Shown here in pieces: positions 35,791 to 47,021 of a DNA stretch of 64,000 nucleotides. The stretch is from positions 1 through 64,000 of the forward strand of contig MU119423.1 of assembly GCA_014904845.1 (NCBI GenBank). The letters are read 5' to 3'. This DNA comes from Acephala macrosclerotiorum. Lineage: Eukaryota > Ascomycota > Leotiomycetes > Helotiales > Mollisiaceae. How positions within the stretch are numbered: position 1 is the stretch's first letter; every line of letters begins with the position of its first letter. The translations under genes and the position numbers were made by a program. The notes below the pieces were generated by a model. The model was not told where the DNA came from. It saw only the letters and a program-made list of their open reading frames with translations, and searched no databases.

Positions 35791-37378
35791 ATAAAATAAT
35801 CGAAATTAGTACGTACTTTTCGTACTTTGAATCAATATATTTAACCAATAAAACTGGGTGCGTGCGACTAGGAGTATTGCTTAATAAGGGGTGCGTGTTA
35901 CGTACTCTCAATTTGAGCCAATCGGAGCACGAGGAACCCTGTTTTCCCGAGTGCATACTAGTATGCACTGAGCTAGTAGAAATGGGTACGTCTCTGTAGT
36001 GGTTGCTCTAAAAGTGCTATTCTGACACCTTCCACCCATTCACAAAAACCAGTAACATGCCGCGTTCGAGCCGAACTAAAGCCTCCGGTATGCCTACCTC
36101 AGCAAGTAATAGCTAACTGCTCGACTTAAGTCTATAATCCTGGCTTCCACCTCTTCCAATCACTTCCATGCCGGGTTGAAGGGCACGCGAGGTACCGCTT
36201 TCTTGCACCTGCCGTAGTGACTTTTGGGGAGTGGCCTAGCCGAAATGTGCTGGCCCCATTGCCAGATGGCACCACCGTGCTTGTCAGTCCTTAATCGCCG
36301 TGCTGCATTGGATACGCGCAAGAAGGTTGGCTCCCGAATGCGCCCAGGCCCAACGCTTAACAAGGGTCTCTCGTGGCCCTCAAGAGGGCTATTTTATGGT
36401 CGTGGCACTTCGGTAAAAAAGAGGCGTTACAATAGGTAACCAACCAACACATCCAGCACGCTTCTTCGTGGGTAACACTGCGCTTGTCGGGTTTTAATCT
36501 GTGTTACATTGGGTATAGCCATGATTTAGAGAATATTCGAGATTAAATTTTGAAGATTCCTAGGAACCATTCAAATAAATAAGGCTTTGGTTCCCAAACT
36601 CCTCGTTCTCGTGCTGTCAACGAGAAAGTGGTCCGCTTTCTAGCACTTTTGCGATTATTAATAATTCATGGAATTGAATAAATATATTACCCCGTTATTT
36701 TTTCCCTCGACTTCCCATGATCTGTAACAGAGGCCGCAATTTTACCGTATTGTTTTCCCCCCTGAAATTGGATTCGCAATTTTTTAATTTTTTATAGTCT
36801 TCTATCGTCATTGACTTCAAACTCTTGAACAATCGCGTATGAATAAGGTGGAGCCTTCCGCCCTGCAAATTATGTGTACATCCCGACTTGCGTCACCCAT
36901 GCTTTCGCCCCACTCTCCTTTCCAACGTACTTCAGAAAGCTTGATCAGGGAGAGGCAGGGGCCCAGGAGTGGAAGTGTTTTGCTCGGCCTCCTCTTCCGG
37001 ACTGCGGGAGGAGGGGTAATAGGGTTGTCTGTCGAAGGGTCGTGATGTGTTGGATGGTGAGAGTCCTACACTGCATGCGCTCGGGCCAATTGTTCTGAAC
37101 CGACGAACCTCCATGAATACCCACACTCGTGAGTCATGCGAGATACATTGATGATCTGTATCGAGCAGCTAAGTATCAAGAAGGACTGTATCCAACCTCT
37201 GAATTAAACCGCACGTTGTCCTTCTATATGGAAGGCTTCAAACAGATATAGCAGTCCCAAGAACCTCGACGACCTCAATTAACAAAAGCTTTCAAACGTT
37301 GCTTCGCAACTCAAGCCTCACCAGCAACCGACCACGAAATAATTCAGCCAAAGACAAAGCTACCCATCAAACATCAGC
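35791..37378. other. Intergenic, with palindrome at the isochore edge
   Basis: 35791-36440 has normal composition without a recognised gene. At 36058-36089 a short plus-strand frame starts MPRSSRTKAS and meets a splice-like site. 36440-37378 is the promoter side of the metalloprotease gene and shows no other gene. Confidence 0.4.
35950..35969. repeat. Perfect 20-bp palindrome
   Basis: agtgcatact/agtatgcact, fully self-complementary, about 160 bp outside the right edge of the second isochore. It could be a dimeric protein site or a hairpin at the end of a lost element. No direct evidence for either. Confidence 0.6.
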
Positions 37379-38809
37379 ATGAGAATGTCGGCCAACGCTG
37401 AAGAGAGTTGGGGAATGACCGCATGGGAGGATGTAGATGGCAAGTTCGATATTGGAAGCGGAGGAGAGAAGTGGGAGTGGGAGTGGGAATTCATCAATGA
37501 GCCAGCGCAAATTATTCCTAGAGATGGAAAACAGAAAAACTCTATGGACCTTCTCGTCGATCGAGCTACTCTCGTCAAGCCGCTTCCAGTCGAATACTCT
37601 GCACTCCCATCCGACACCATCCTGCGAACTACCCAGCTTCCTGACAAATTAAGGTTTTGGCTATCTTCAATGTTAAGCCACTTGGAGGAACTCATCGCAA
37701 AGAAGGATAGGCATGCCCGAAAATTACAAGATGATAAGTTCCCAGGAGATCCTCCCCAGTCGACTAGAGAATCGCCAAGCAAGACGTTTGATCGAGACGT
37801 GACCCAGGACAATGACGAGAGTAACAGTCGCAGTAGCTCTAGTGCCACCTGTGCGCAGTCATCAGAAAAGCCACCTATTCTCTGGAAGCTTGGCGAGACC
37901 ACTGGTGATGCCTTTCTTGATGGAGATCCGAATCAATGCAGGAATACCACAAACAAGCTGGAGATATTGCCGAAAGACGCGAACACTCACTTGGTGGCAG
38001 CCAACGACCAGGACAAGTCTGACACCCATGGAAGATTTCTGGGATGGGGCAGTTCTTCGTACGTTAGCACAGAGGCTCCTGGAAGCAAGACCTGTTCCCA
38101 CTTAGCAGCCCAGTCAAATCTGTTTTGGGAGCCTGGCCAGATCATCAAGCTGGCTTTCCTTGACGGAGACGCGACTCAACACGAGTATGTAATGACTATA
38201 GCGACAGAGTGGGAGAGATACGGAAACATTCACTTCACTGTGGTCGTCCGGGACGAGTCTGATATCCGTGTAAGCTTTGAGGGATCGGCAAACTCCTCGT
38301 ACATTGGCACAGCGGCTCGTGGTATTGCAAAGGGAGAACCAACTGTGCGACTGGGGATCAAACCTTGGAACCGCAGTGTCGAAGTAAAACGAGTCATCCT
38401 TCATGAGTTTGGGCACGTCTTGGGATGCGTCCACGAACACAGCTCACCCAAACGTCCATTTGAGTTTGTCAAGAAATATACTTGCGACGAATATTTGAGA
38501 ATGTATCACTGGGATCGCGCTGACACTGAGAGAGAGGTACTCAAAAAGCATAGACCAGAAGAGGTGGTTTCGTCAAAGTATGATAGCCAATCTATCATGC
38601 ACTACTCTTTGGATCCATGGATGACGACGAACAAAGTCTCTACCCCGCTGAATTTCGAACTATCGAAGATCGACCAGGAAACTATAGGAAGTTTTTATCC
38701 ATTTCCCACAAGCACTGAGAAAGCTAAGAGTGTGCCGGCTTCTAAAGGGGATCTGAATCGGATTCAGCCTATCAGTCATCAGTCTTGGACTCCGAAGCGA
38801 AAGCTTTGA
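37379..38809 (+). CDS. Metzincin-type zinc metalloprotease (astacin/M12-like) with duplicated N-terminal module
   Basis: Single exon, 476 residues. The zinc site is HEFGHVLGCVHEHSSP at residues 342-357 (H342, H346, H352; general base E343), followed by SIMHY at 405-409 as the Met-turn, and YDSQS just before it as in astacin-like fungal and bacterial proteases. The module before the site, FWEPGQIIKLAFLDGDATQ through SSYIGTAARG (about 249-315), is its normal N-terminal part. A degenerate copy precedes it: LWKLGETTGDAFLDGDPNQ through SSSYVSTEAPG (about 168-235), without a zinc site. There is no signal peptide: the N-terminus is acidic (EKWEWEWEF), so an intracellular role or unconventional export is likely. 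Start could also be Met3. Frame intact; substrate unknown. Confidence 0.85.
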   Translation: MRMSANAEESWGMTAWEDVDGKFDIGSGGEKWEWEWEFINEPAQIIPRDGKQKNSMDLLVDRATLVKPLPVEYSALPSDTILRTTQLPDKLRFWLSSMLSHLEELIAKKDRHARKLQDDKFPGDPPQSTRESPSKTFDRDVTQDNDESNSRSSSSATCAQSSEKPPILWKLGETTGDAFLDGDPNQCRNTTNKLEILPKDANTHLVAANDQDKSDTHGRFLGWGSSSYVSTEAPGSKTCSHLAAQSNLFWEPGQIIKLAFLDGDATQHEYVMTIATEWERYGNIHFTVVVRDESDIRVSFEGSANSSYIGTAARGIAKGEPTVRLGIKPWNRSVEVKRVILHEFGHVLGCVHEHSSPKRPFEFVKKYTCDEYLRMYHWDRADTEREVLKKHRPEEVVSSKYDSQSIMHYSLDPWMTTNKVSTPLNFELSKIDQETIGSFYPFPTSTEKAKSVPASKGDLNRIQPISHQSWTPKRKL

Positions 38810-41107
38810 GATGCTTCTAGTAGTAACATGAGGCAGCATCTCGCGGCTCCTATTCCCGGGTTCCTTTGCAAGAAGTCATACAAATTGGTGAGCATCATTT
38901 ACATGCTCTGTTCGGTTGCTAATGTTGAGATACTTTTGATTATGTTTGAATTTCTGCTTTCTCCAGGAATTTTCTTGAAGTATGTGTTTTCTTGGTGGGC
39001 TACATGTTGAATAGAATTTAGAATGAATACTCGGCGAATCTTACACCCCCTCCATGACTTTCACAGCTAGTTACTCCCTAAACTTGATTGATGGTTTTTG
39101 CTCCTGTTGTAAGGTTAGTGACCTGTCTCGTGAGTCAGCAGCATCCGCATGTCTAGAGGGATTTGGTGGCTTTTCATTCGGCAAGCTTATAGAGATCCAC
39201 CAACCGGCCCATCAGTATTGTTGCCCGACAATCCAATCATCGTCTACTGCCACGATCGAAGCTTCGTACTCTCTGAGTCAATGTCATCGTCATTCACTTC
39301 CCAACCCCCCTCATCATCATCTTCTCCAGCATTCTCAACTTCGTTCTCGTCAAAGTATAAAATTTCTGCAACCCCTCCATACCAATATCATCACACTCAT
39401 CATGCAACTTAAACGGTCTCTGGTACAACCCCTTATCCTTACTCATCCCTTTCATCAACTTAAACATCGACTCCGCAAAGCCTCCCAACAAAACATTAGC
39501 TTTCATCAACTCATACTTAATAACCTATTCATCGCATAACATGGCACTCAGAGAGATCTTCTTTAAAACCTCTCACGCTTTCCATTTAGTCTCCCATCTC
39601 GTCCCTTTGCTAGCTTCTTTTATTATTTTCGTTCTCAAACCATCCAGCTTATTCGAGACATCAAACAACACCATGTATTATCTGCTACCTCTCACCCCCT
39701 TATATCGCTTGTTAAAGACGTGCCAGCGGCTTCGGGGGTGGTGATCGAGATTCACTAGTTGTTTCGCGGCTTTTTCAGCGAATTTATCTACCTATATTTC
39801 ACGCTCGGGAGTCTCGGGAAGAGCGGGTCTCATTAACAAATCGCTTCTACCAAGCTTAACTCAACAGTATTTCATCTCGTTGCAGGAGAACATTGACAGA
39901 CACTAAGCAAATATAAGTTGACTCCACATACAAATGGAAACCGAGATCTAGCTGTGTTCAACGTACCGACGTCAACACTTTGACCCACAGCAGTGACAGC
40001 ATCAGGATTTCCTCCAAATCCGGCGATGTACTTTTTGATTCATCTCAACGCAGTTTGCTGATCCCTCGAACCATCACTCGCTGGGATGCCGGCCTGACGC
40101 AGCTCAGCTGAGGTCAAGAACACCGGGATGCCTAAACAGTGGCTTACCGAGAGGTCAGAAGGCTTTTCTGTCATCAGACTGTGTATTATTGGGTATACTG
40201 GGAGGCGGTCTGCTTCTGGATCGAATGTGCCATTCTCGATTTTGAGATATTGACCGGGTATGGGAGCACCGCTGGGGAAGCTAATGTAGATCAAAGTTTT
40301 GTTTGGCAACATTTTAATTTTGTTTTCTGTTCTGTGTAAAAGGTTTGAGATCAGAAAGTGAGAAGGTCGATCAACATTCACGGTCCAATCATGTGCTCAG
40401 AAACAGAGTGCGCACAATTCTTGTCCCTCAACACTCACATGTCCCTGGTGCAAACCTCCACTGAAAGTTCCGTTTACAGACTCCCATGTGAGAATCAGAA
40501 GCCGAGCTTGTGCTGTTCCATGAGGTGAGGCCATCGGATCAGAGAGCCGTCCAATAGAATACGTGGAGCGGCTGTCAGCCTGCCCAAGGGCCGAGTGCAT
40601 GTGAAAGTCACTTTACAGAGTCCGACTAACCTTGGACGGATGAACTTCTTAGAACAAGGCTGTATACCTCTTCGGCATATCGCAAGCATTCCATCCAAAG
40701 ATCATGAACGTAAACATAGCCAGCCCCCAGCGAATCACGTGCAAGGGCACGAACGTGCTTTCGTACGAGATACCCCCATCCAATCAGTTATCTAATAATT
40801 GGACGCGCCCAAGAACTGAGGGATTTAAAAGCTTTGTTGCACGTCGCAAAAAAGGGCATTTCGATGAGGGCGCTGAGGCTGGGGTGTTTGAGCGCCCTTG
40901 GCGCCACATCGTTTCCAATCTCGGCTGAACGCACTAGAGCTGTGAGGAACATCAAGAGCAAACAAGGTAAAATCCAAGAGCGGGGAAAGACGGACGGAAG
41001 ACGAGATGAAAAGGGTTCACTTTGATGTTGGGATGGGTAGATGAGACGTTGGACAGAGAATACCCCATAGAACCTTCGACAAAATGCATTTTTTTCATCC
41101 AAAGCCA
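38810..41107. other. Gene-poor interval with a broken, unassigned minus-strand gene
   Basis: 39290-39745 (minus) reads as protein-like sequence with stops (e.g. MKANVLLGGFAESMFKLMKG). 40040-40960 (minus) looks like a multi-exon gene remnant: MFLTALVRSAEIGNDV (possible signal peptide), then FMIFGWNACDMPKRYTALF plus a TAA stop, then SRSTYSIGRLSDPMASPHG with LLILTWESVNGTFSGGLHQG, and LPNKTLIYISFPSGAP with PGQYLKIENGTFDPEADRLP. Splice-like GTTAGT and GTGAGT sites occur between the pieces, but the last splice does not keep frame. I do not recognise the family. Confidence 0.35.
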
Positions 41108-44100
41108 TCACTGCCTCCCCTTCTTGCTCCCCTTCCCACTCCCACTTCCACCCTTCCCCTTCTGCGACTGGCCCTTGCTCGCTCCTGCCGCACCACCAGC
41201 CATCATAACCCTCACACTCTTCACGGGCACTACGCCATTAACCTCCTCCACCTTCCACCCCTTCAACAGCTCCACCTCCCTCGGCCACATCCTCTCCGTA
41301 TCTGTACTCGACTCATCTACCTTCCCCTTCACAGTCATATCCCCAACCCACCTCCCCAAAATCTCCTTAACGGCCTTCCCCTTCTTCTGCGCCCCCGGCT
41401 GCAACTTAGCCTTGTACTTGAACGTCCCCATCGCCGCCCAAGGCCCACAAATCGGAATCGCCTCCAAAATCTCATCTCCCTTCATCGGCATCCCCACCAA
41501 ACTCTCAAACGCGCCCATCTTCTCCTCTTCCCCCTCGTCTAACACCTCCTGTCCATCCTCTAACATCAACCTCCTAATCTCCTCATGCTCAGCCGTCTGC
41601 TTTTGCGTACGTTGATGTTGAGCTCTTCGTCGTTCTTTTTGGAATGCGAGTTCGGCTTCTCGGGCGAGCTTAGCTTTGGCTTCGGCTTCGGCTTTTTCGC
41701 GACCGGCGGTGGCGCCGATTAGTTGTTGGGCAGCAAGACGGTCTTCTTCGTCTTGGTCTTTGTATTTTGTGGCCATCTTTTTGGCTTTGCCTTTTTTGCC
41801 GCGTTTGGACGGGGCGGGACCTTTTTTGGTTGTGCCTGCGGCGCTGGGGGTTTGGGTGCCGGTTGGAGGTTGGGTGCTGTCTGCATATGTTTCGTTGTCT
41901 GAGTCTGGTTCGGGTGCTTGGTTTTCCTCGGCAGCTTCTTCTTTCTTTGAGTGCTCGCCTGCGGGAGTATCACTTGCTTCTGGCTGGTCATGAATGAGCG
42001 AGGCATCGTCAATTTCAAGCTTAGACATCTCCTCGGTAGGCTCTTCTGTTTCGTCTCCTCCAGAAGCGGTCCGAGTCTGAAGAGCATTTGCCCTAGGTTG
42101 CTCATCCTCTTTCTCATCCTCGGATTCATGATCGTCAGCAATACTACCTTCGTCATCATCCACATTTTCTCTCGAATGGCCATCACCAGTCACTAGTTGA
42201 ACTGATGTGCCATGCCCAGACTCGCTAGCAACATCCTCGACCAACCTATGCTTGACATGCCTTGCCTTGCTCTCCTCACTGATCTGAAAAATGACTCCAA
42301 ACCCAAGCAAAAGTACAGCTGGAGGAAGGAAGTTCTTCTTTCCTCGCACCATGAAGCTACCAGTGGGTAAGAACTCGCCGGTAGGTGCAGACTTTGATAC
42401 TTGATCAGCATTTACCCACCAGGCAGACATTCCAGCTTTCGAGTCCCACGCAGATGAACACGACACAGCCAGTGTCCCTGCCTGGGACAATGTTGAAGGA
42501 GGAATTGGAGAATCAGGAGTCTTGGGGTTGTTCTTGATAACAACCGTCGCGGCGCCATGTAGATCGGCATGAACATACACATCGCCCTTCTTGAGGTGCT
42601 TTTTGTACAGCATCTCATTCTGCTGAGCATCTTTACCACCAAGCACCAGATATCCATCAGAAGAGATGAACCAAATGAACTTCTCAAACCACATCAACTT
42701 GCGGACCGGACGCAAGATGGCCTTTTCTTGCTTCAAGCCTTTCTTGAGGTTCTCCGCGATCTTCGCCTCTTGACTCTTTAGAGCAATAGTTGAAGCTTGC
42801 AAAGTCTTCTGTTCCTTATCGGCGGCAGAACGCTTCTGATCGTAGTACTCTGTCGCGTTGGCCCATGGCGATAAGCTGAGGTTAATATCGATCGTCAGGC
42901 GCTTGTCCTCTTTCTTTTGCTTCGGCTCGGGCTTCTCGTCCTCGTCACCGAGATCTGAAGCATCACTATCTGTCTCGTAGGCAGAGTCTTCCTCCTCCCC
43001 TCCAAATACCTCTTCATCCAAGAGCAGGGTGATCGTCCTTTCTTGCAGCTTCAGAGGCAGTTTGATAAGCTCCGCCACGGGGTTCTTTCGTTTTTGTTCT
43101 CTTTCAATAAGCTTGCTGATTTCAACCCAATCCATTCCCTGTTCAAGGAGATCGTTGACACTGTCTATAGCCTCCTGCACCCACTCCGCGTTTGCTGTAA
43201 TAGCCTCGGCTTTCCGAATGTGCAACTCCTGGACTTGCCGCAAGCCACCCAAGCGCTTTTCCTGGTCTTGTCGAGCAGCTTCGATTTTCCGCTTGGCGGT
43301 GAGTTCTCTTTCCTCTAATCTGGACTCGAGTCTCTGACCTTCAATGGATGAGAAGAACTCGTCTACAGTCTTATTGAAGCCCTCAAATTCGAGAAAGGTG
43401 GTAGTGGGATCACCCTCAAACTGCTTGGGCCTGAAGGGATGGAAGTCCTCGTACAACACGAACTTCCGCGACTCCTGTCCTGGTGTAGCCTTCGCCTCAT
43501 CATAACCATCCTTCTTCTTTGCAATGATGTAGCCCTTCGCGACCTCCGAACTTGTGATCTCCTGTACGACTCGTTGCGCTTCCTGTAACGATCGCATCAA
43601 ATGGTCCAGAAGCCCCTCGTTCTGCAGCACATCTGCCGGTTTGAGCATCGAGTCGAATTCCGTTATCCGCATAGCGTGGTCAACCAGCATAGGTGGGTAT
43701 TCCGTAATCCAAACAGCCAAAGCCCTTCTCAACTCATCTGTCTTCTTCTTCGCCTTCTTACCTGCCACGAGACTGTCATCTCCTCTGTCCACAGCCTTTT
43801 GTAGCCCATCTCGTAGTCGCTCCTTCGTCAAAGGTGGGATGCCTCCATAGTTCTGCCTATTCTCTAGAGAATATTTCAATCCAACACGCTGCTCTTCTTG
43901 GCCATCTCCTTCCGCCACAATCCGTAGCAATGCCAAGATATTGAGGTCCTTGTCTGTCAGGATGATATTCCCACTAGCGTAGAACTCCAAGAACAGTTTA
44001 TACTGTCCATCGCTGAAGTCAAACTCTATAATCCTGTCTGTACCGACCTGCGAGACTGCTGTGACTCTTCGCGTCTTGAGGACTTTTCGCAATCGCTGAA

Positions 44101-44372
44101 CGAAGACGGATGGCGCAGCTGCCGTGGCGCGAGAAAATTCCGTGAGATGGCATCGAAAGCCAGAGTCAATGATAATCTGCTGCTTGTTGTCTGGCTTCGC
44201 GAATTTGACTAGGAAGATCTTCGAGGAGAGGTCGTAGATGTTGGAGACTCGTAGGGTGACTAAGGCATTGGAAAGCTCGTGTGCGATGACCTGCAGAAGT
44301 TAAAAGGTTACAGACAAACATTGAAGGGATAAGGCCTACCTTCACATCGATAGAAGAGAATCTTTGCTTCAT
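41108..44372 (-). CDS. RQC2: Rqc2/Tae2 (NEMF), ribosome quality-control NFACT protein
   Basis: Exon 1 44340-44372 (MKQRFSSIDVK), a 49-bp intron, and exon 2 41108-44290 give 1,071 residues, usual for fungal Rqc2. NFACT-N opens the protein, with LSNALVTLRVSNIYDL and KQQIIIDSGFRCHLTEFSR. D9 and the D96-R97 pair (QVGTDRI) match yeast D9, D98 and R99, known to be needed for CAT-tail formation. Coiled-coil segments follow (RKIEAARQDQEKRL). NFACT-R is at about 535-670 (KFIWFISSDGYLVLGGKD, YVHADLHGAATVVIKN, WVNADQVSK). A long acidic and Lys-rich linker leads to NFACT-C (ICGPWAAMGTFKYKAKLQPG) and a Gly/Lys tail. Known role: binds peptidyl-tRNA-blocked 60S subunits, supports the Ltn1 ubiquitin ligase and adds C-terminal Ala/Thr tails. 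Cytosolic. Frame intact, all domains present. Confidence 0.95.
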
Positions 44373-44665
44373 GTTGGTATTGTGAAGCGCAATGTCGGTT
44401 GGATGTGGGATATTTTGGCGGGGCAAAAAGTTCAGGCCAATGATGCATTTGCGCCATCGTCAAATCTCGGCCACCCTTTCCTCTCAAGGATAACCAGTAT
44501 CAACATCAACACCCTTTCTGACTCGTCGTCGATGCCATCGCGTCGCAACAACGTTATCTTCAACTGACGTTCAAGAAGTCTCAGAAGCAGTGCTATCTTC
44601 AGCTTACCTCCTACAGTATCCCAAACTCACTGCCAGCAATCAGAGCATGCCAGCTGTAGGAGCAA

Positions 44666-45088
44666 ATGGCCGAGCCGAGCCTGATCAACGGGCGGATAAT
44701 TCTTCGACTTCGTGACGCGAGAAAGACGATCGAGGATGCGCCAGACCTGGAGAAGCATGTGATGCTGAAAACGTTGCTGGAGGACGAATCTCAACATCTT
44801 CATTGCATCCAACCAGAACATCTCGACTGGAAGAAGTTCAGGGCCCGAATGGAGCAGAAGCTGGGGATCAGGTTCGACCCGGTGGTTACGGAGATCACAT
44901 GGACAGACATCACTTTTCGCGATAATACTTCACCACAGGACAATTGGATCATAGACGAATGGGACTTTCACAATGCAATTAACGGGATGTATGGCCAGAG
45001 ACCACGACGAAGCCAAAACTTAGTTTTCGTCTTGAATATCTACCAGCCTGGAGTCGCCCGCCGGTTCGAGAGGAGCTTCTCACAGTGA
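44666..45088 (+). CDS. Hypothetical 140-residue protein
   Basis: An uninterrupted frame starting MAEPSLINGR. It is Trp-rich in the second half (DWKKFRAR, TEITWTDITF, DNWIIDEWDF) and ends in a basic tail (RRFERSFSQ). No signal peptide or membrane segment. I do not recognise a family. It is head-to-head with Rqc2, 293 bp between starts, so they may share a promoter. It might be a 5'- or 3'-truncated model; no splice sites were needed. Confidence 0.45.
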   Translation: MAEPSLINGRIILRLRDARKTIEDAPDLEKHVMLKTLLEDESQHLHCIQPEHLDWKKFRARMEQKLGIRFDPVVTEITWTDITFRDNTSPQDNWIIDEWDFHNAINGMYGQRPRRSQNLVFVLNIYQPGVARRFERSFSQ

Positions 45089-45744
45089 GCAATCCGAGGG
45101 CCCAGGATAACAATCAGTTACATGAAGAACTGTCATTTTTTATCTCGATCCCACCGCGGAAGATACAGGACGCCTTGGAACCAGCATGAGGCACGGGAGA
45201 CTGATTCAGCATTCCACCGATCAACCATGCTACCGCACTTTTCTATTCTTCCATTCTCAGCTGAGTCTTTTGCAGGCCAGGTCCATCATTCTTTCACTCA
45301 CGTAGATGCTCATTTGTCGTTGCTCACTACCCCGCATTATCCTGCATGGTGGCTATCTGCCCAGGCGGATACCATTGGACTCGAGAACGGTAGGGCTGAG
45401 CCGCCCCCAATAGGTTTCTTTACACGCACTCCCCCTTCGTCGAGGAGGACACGGCAAGTTTCAGCTTCATTATTGTTATGCTTGATGGCATCGTCTCACT
45501 CGCTACTGGTCTTGACGGTCATGATCTATTCAGCAAGTCTGCGGCGTTGTTGTCCATGGTCGACGGGACATCATTCAGCTGAACAGTCTTCGGAGCTACT
45601 GAGTTGCATTTGGCCCAGCCTAGAATGCCTTTGAGGCCTCAAGATGCATATATAAAGTGCAGCCTATGTCTGCTCAATGCTCAGCGTGCAGAGAACTTCC
45701 GATCCGGATAACCTTTCCCAGTCAGAGCACATTCATTCATCAGC
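45089..45744. other. Intergenic, promoter of the RidA-family gene
   Basis: One long plus-strand frame here (45122-45634) has no family-like content and is Ser/His-rich, so it is not called. The TATA element of the next gene is at its right end. Confidence 0.45.
45648..45657 (+). promoter_or_regulatory. TATA box of the RidA-family gene
   Basis: atatataaag lies 88 bp before the ATG at 45745, in GC-balanced sequence. Good match to a TATA element. Confidence 0.55.
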
Positions 45745-46438
45745 ATGGCTAACCTCACGCACTTCAATCCAAAATCAGCTTCACAAGCTTACAAAGGCCT
45801 CTTCTCCAATTGTACAATAGTACCGCCGAATACTTCGCTTGCTTACATCTCTACACAATGGGCTGCTGATCCTAACACTGGCGAGTAAGTCGATCAAAGT
45901 CCACACACATTTCCTCGCTCTGCACCTCTCGGCCAACAACAAGATTTGTGCCAACGCTGACGCTTCCGTTTTATAGACTCATCGAAGGGGTCGCTGACGA
46001 TTATGGAAAGCAATCCAAGGTGGTTTGGGGCAACCTCGTCCAGATTCTGAAGGAGCTGGGAGCAACGATGAAAGATGTTGTTCATACCACTGTCTGTTTC
46101 AAGTGAGTAACGTTCGTCGTGATTGAAAAATCCATGCTGATGATTTGACAGGGATTTCAATGATGATATTGGCAAAGAAGTGGTGGAAGCATGGGTCTCT
46201 GTCATGCCGGATGAGGTCAGAACACGCATTCATCTACACTCAACGTCTTCTTCCCAGCTGAAGCTCTTTGGAGACTTTTCTTCTGAGCTACATCTACACG
46301 GAGGGACAATGCTGACGAGTCATCTAGTGGAAAGGAGACATGTTCAAGCCTTCTCTCAGCTTCAACGGACCCGCGCATTTCCATCGCCCTGGCATTGTCT
46401 ACTCTATTCAACTGGTCGCCGCGGTGCCTCCAAAGTAG
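45745..46438 (+). pseudogene. RidA/YjgF-family (Rid) deaminase-like gene, 3' half damaged
   Basis: Exon 1 45745-45884 and exon 2 45977-46102 join cleanly: MANLTHFNPKSASQAYKG, then VPPNTSLAYISTQWAADPNT-GE and LIEGVADDYGKQSKVVWGN, LKELGATMKDVVHTTVCFK. This is the Rid fold. Exon 3 starts at 46152 (DFNDDIGKEVVEAWVSVMPDE). Then the expected segment NVFFPAEALW appears in another frame (about 46240-46270), and the C-terminal strand FNGPAHFHRPGIVYSIQLVA follows in a frame that needs an acceptor at 46327. No GT donor exists just after ALW, where an intron would have to begin. So a frameshift near 46215-46240 and a lost donor are likely. Intact Rid proteins clear reactive enamine/imine intermediates. 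Confidence 0.72.
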
Positions 46439-47021
46439 AAGAGTGCGGTGATGGCACGTGACTACTCATGCAAATGTTTTCAGGATCGTCCCTTGTTTTA
46501 TTCTTTCCTTCGTGTCTCCTTCATAGCTGGTCAATTCTAATCAGCACTGCGAAAATCTTGCTTGGTCCTTGTCCGTGTGAAGTTACTTTGCCTCTAAATT
46601 ATCACCGCTTTCTACTCAAGCGAGTGCTGCCCTCCCTCCCTCCCTCCCTCCCTCTGCAGCACCTGGCTCATAGAGATTCCTGGTTCGAAATCTCTTCCTC
46701 GTTAGCTCAGCCTCAGCTATCGGCAGCAGTATGCGATATTTCGAAAGTACAGCAACATTTCCGATTGGACCCTGCCGATCATCACAAACTAAGGCTGGGA
46801 GATCCGTCGGACTGGTATCGGTAGTTGATCCCCCCACCTTTGGTGCTTATTGCGTGCTTCTGCGCGTCTTCCCGCCGCGTCGCATATAGCCTCATTGACG
46901 TTAAATTTCATTGTCACTTCCATAAAATTACGTCCTTCAATTGTGTGTTTCATTTTTTTCTCTCCCAACTTTCCCCAAACGTGCCACAACTTCATCTTAT
47001 CAAAACTGTAACCTCTCCACC
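46439..47021. other. Intergenic, promoter of the OYE gene; (ccct)n tract
   Basis: 46630-46653 is a pure cctc/ccct simple repeat. Sequence just before the OYE start is pyrimidine-rich (aacctctccaccatgg), common in fungal leaders. No gene seen. Confidence 0.5.

Noticed and set aside
41084..41615. Overlapping plus-strand open frames rich in Pro, His and Ser
   Set aside because: They lie opposite the 3' end of Rqc2 and mirror its Lys/Gly-rich coding sequence; shadow frames.
46180..46461. A 93-codon frame continuing from the third exon of the RidA-family gene
   Set aside because: Its content after MPDE does not resemble the family, while the expected C-terminal strand is found in another frame of the same DNA.
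46670..46705. tRNA-like TpsiC arm (ggttcgaaatc)
   Set aside because: No matching acceptor, D or anticodon arms around it.
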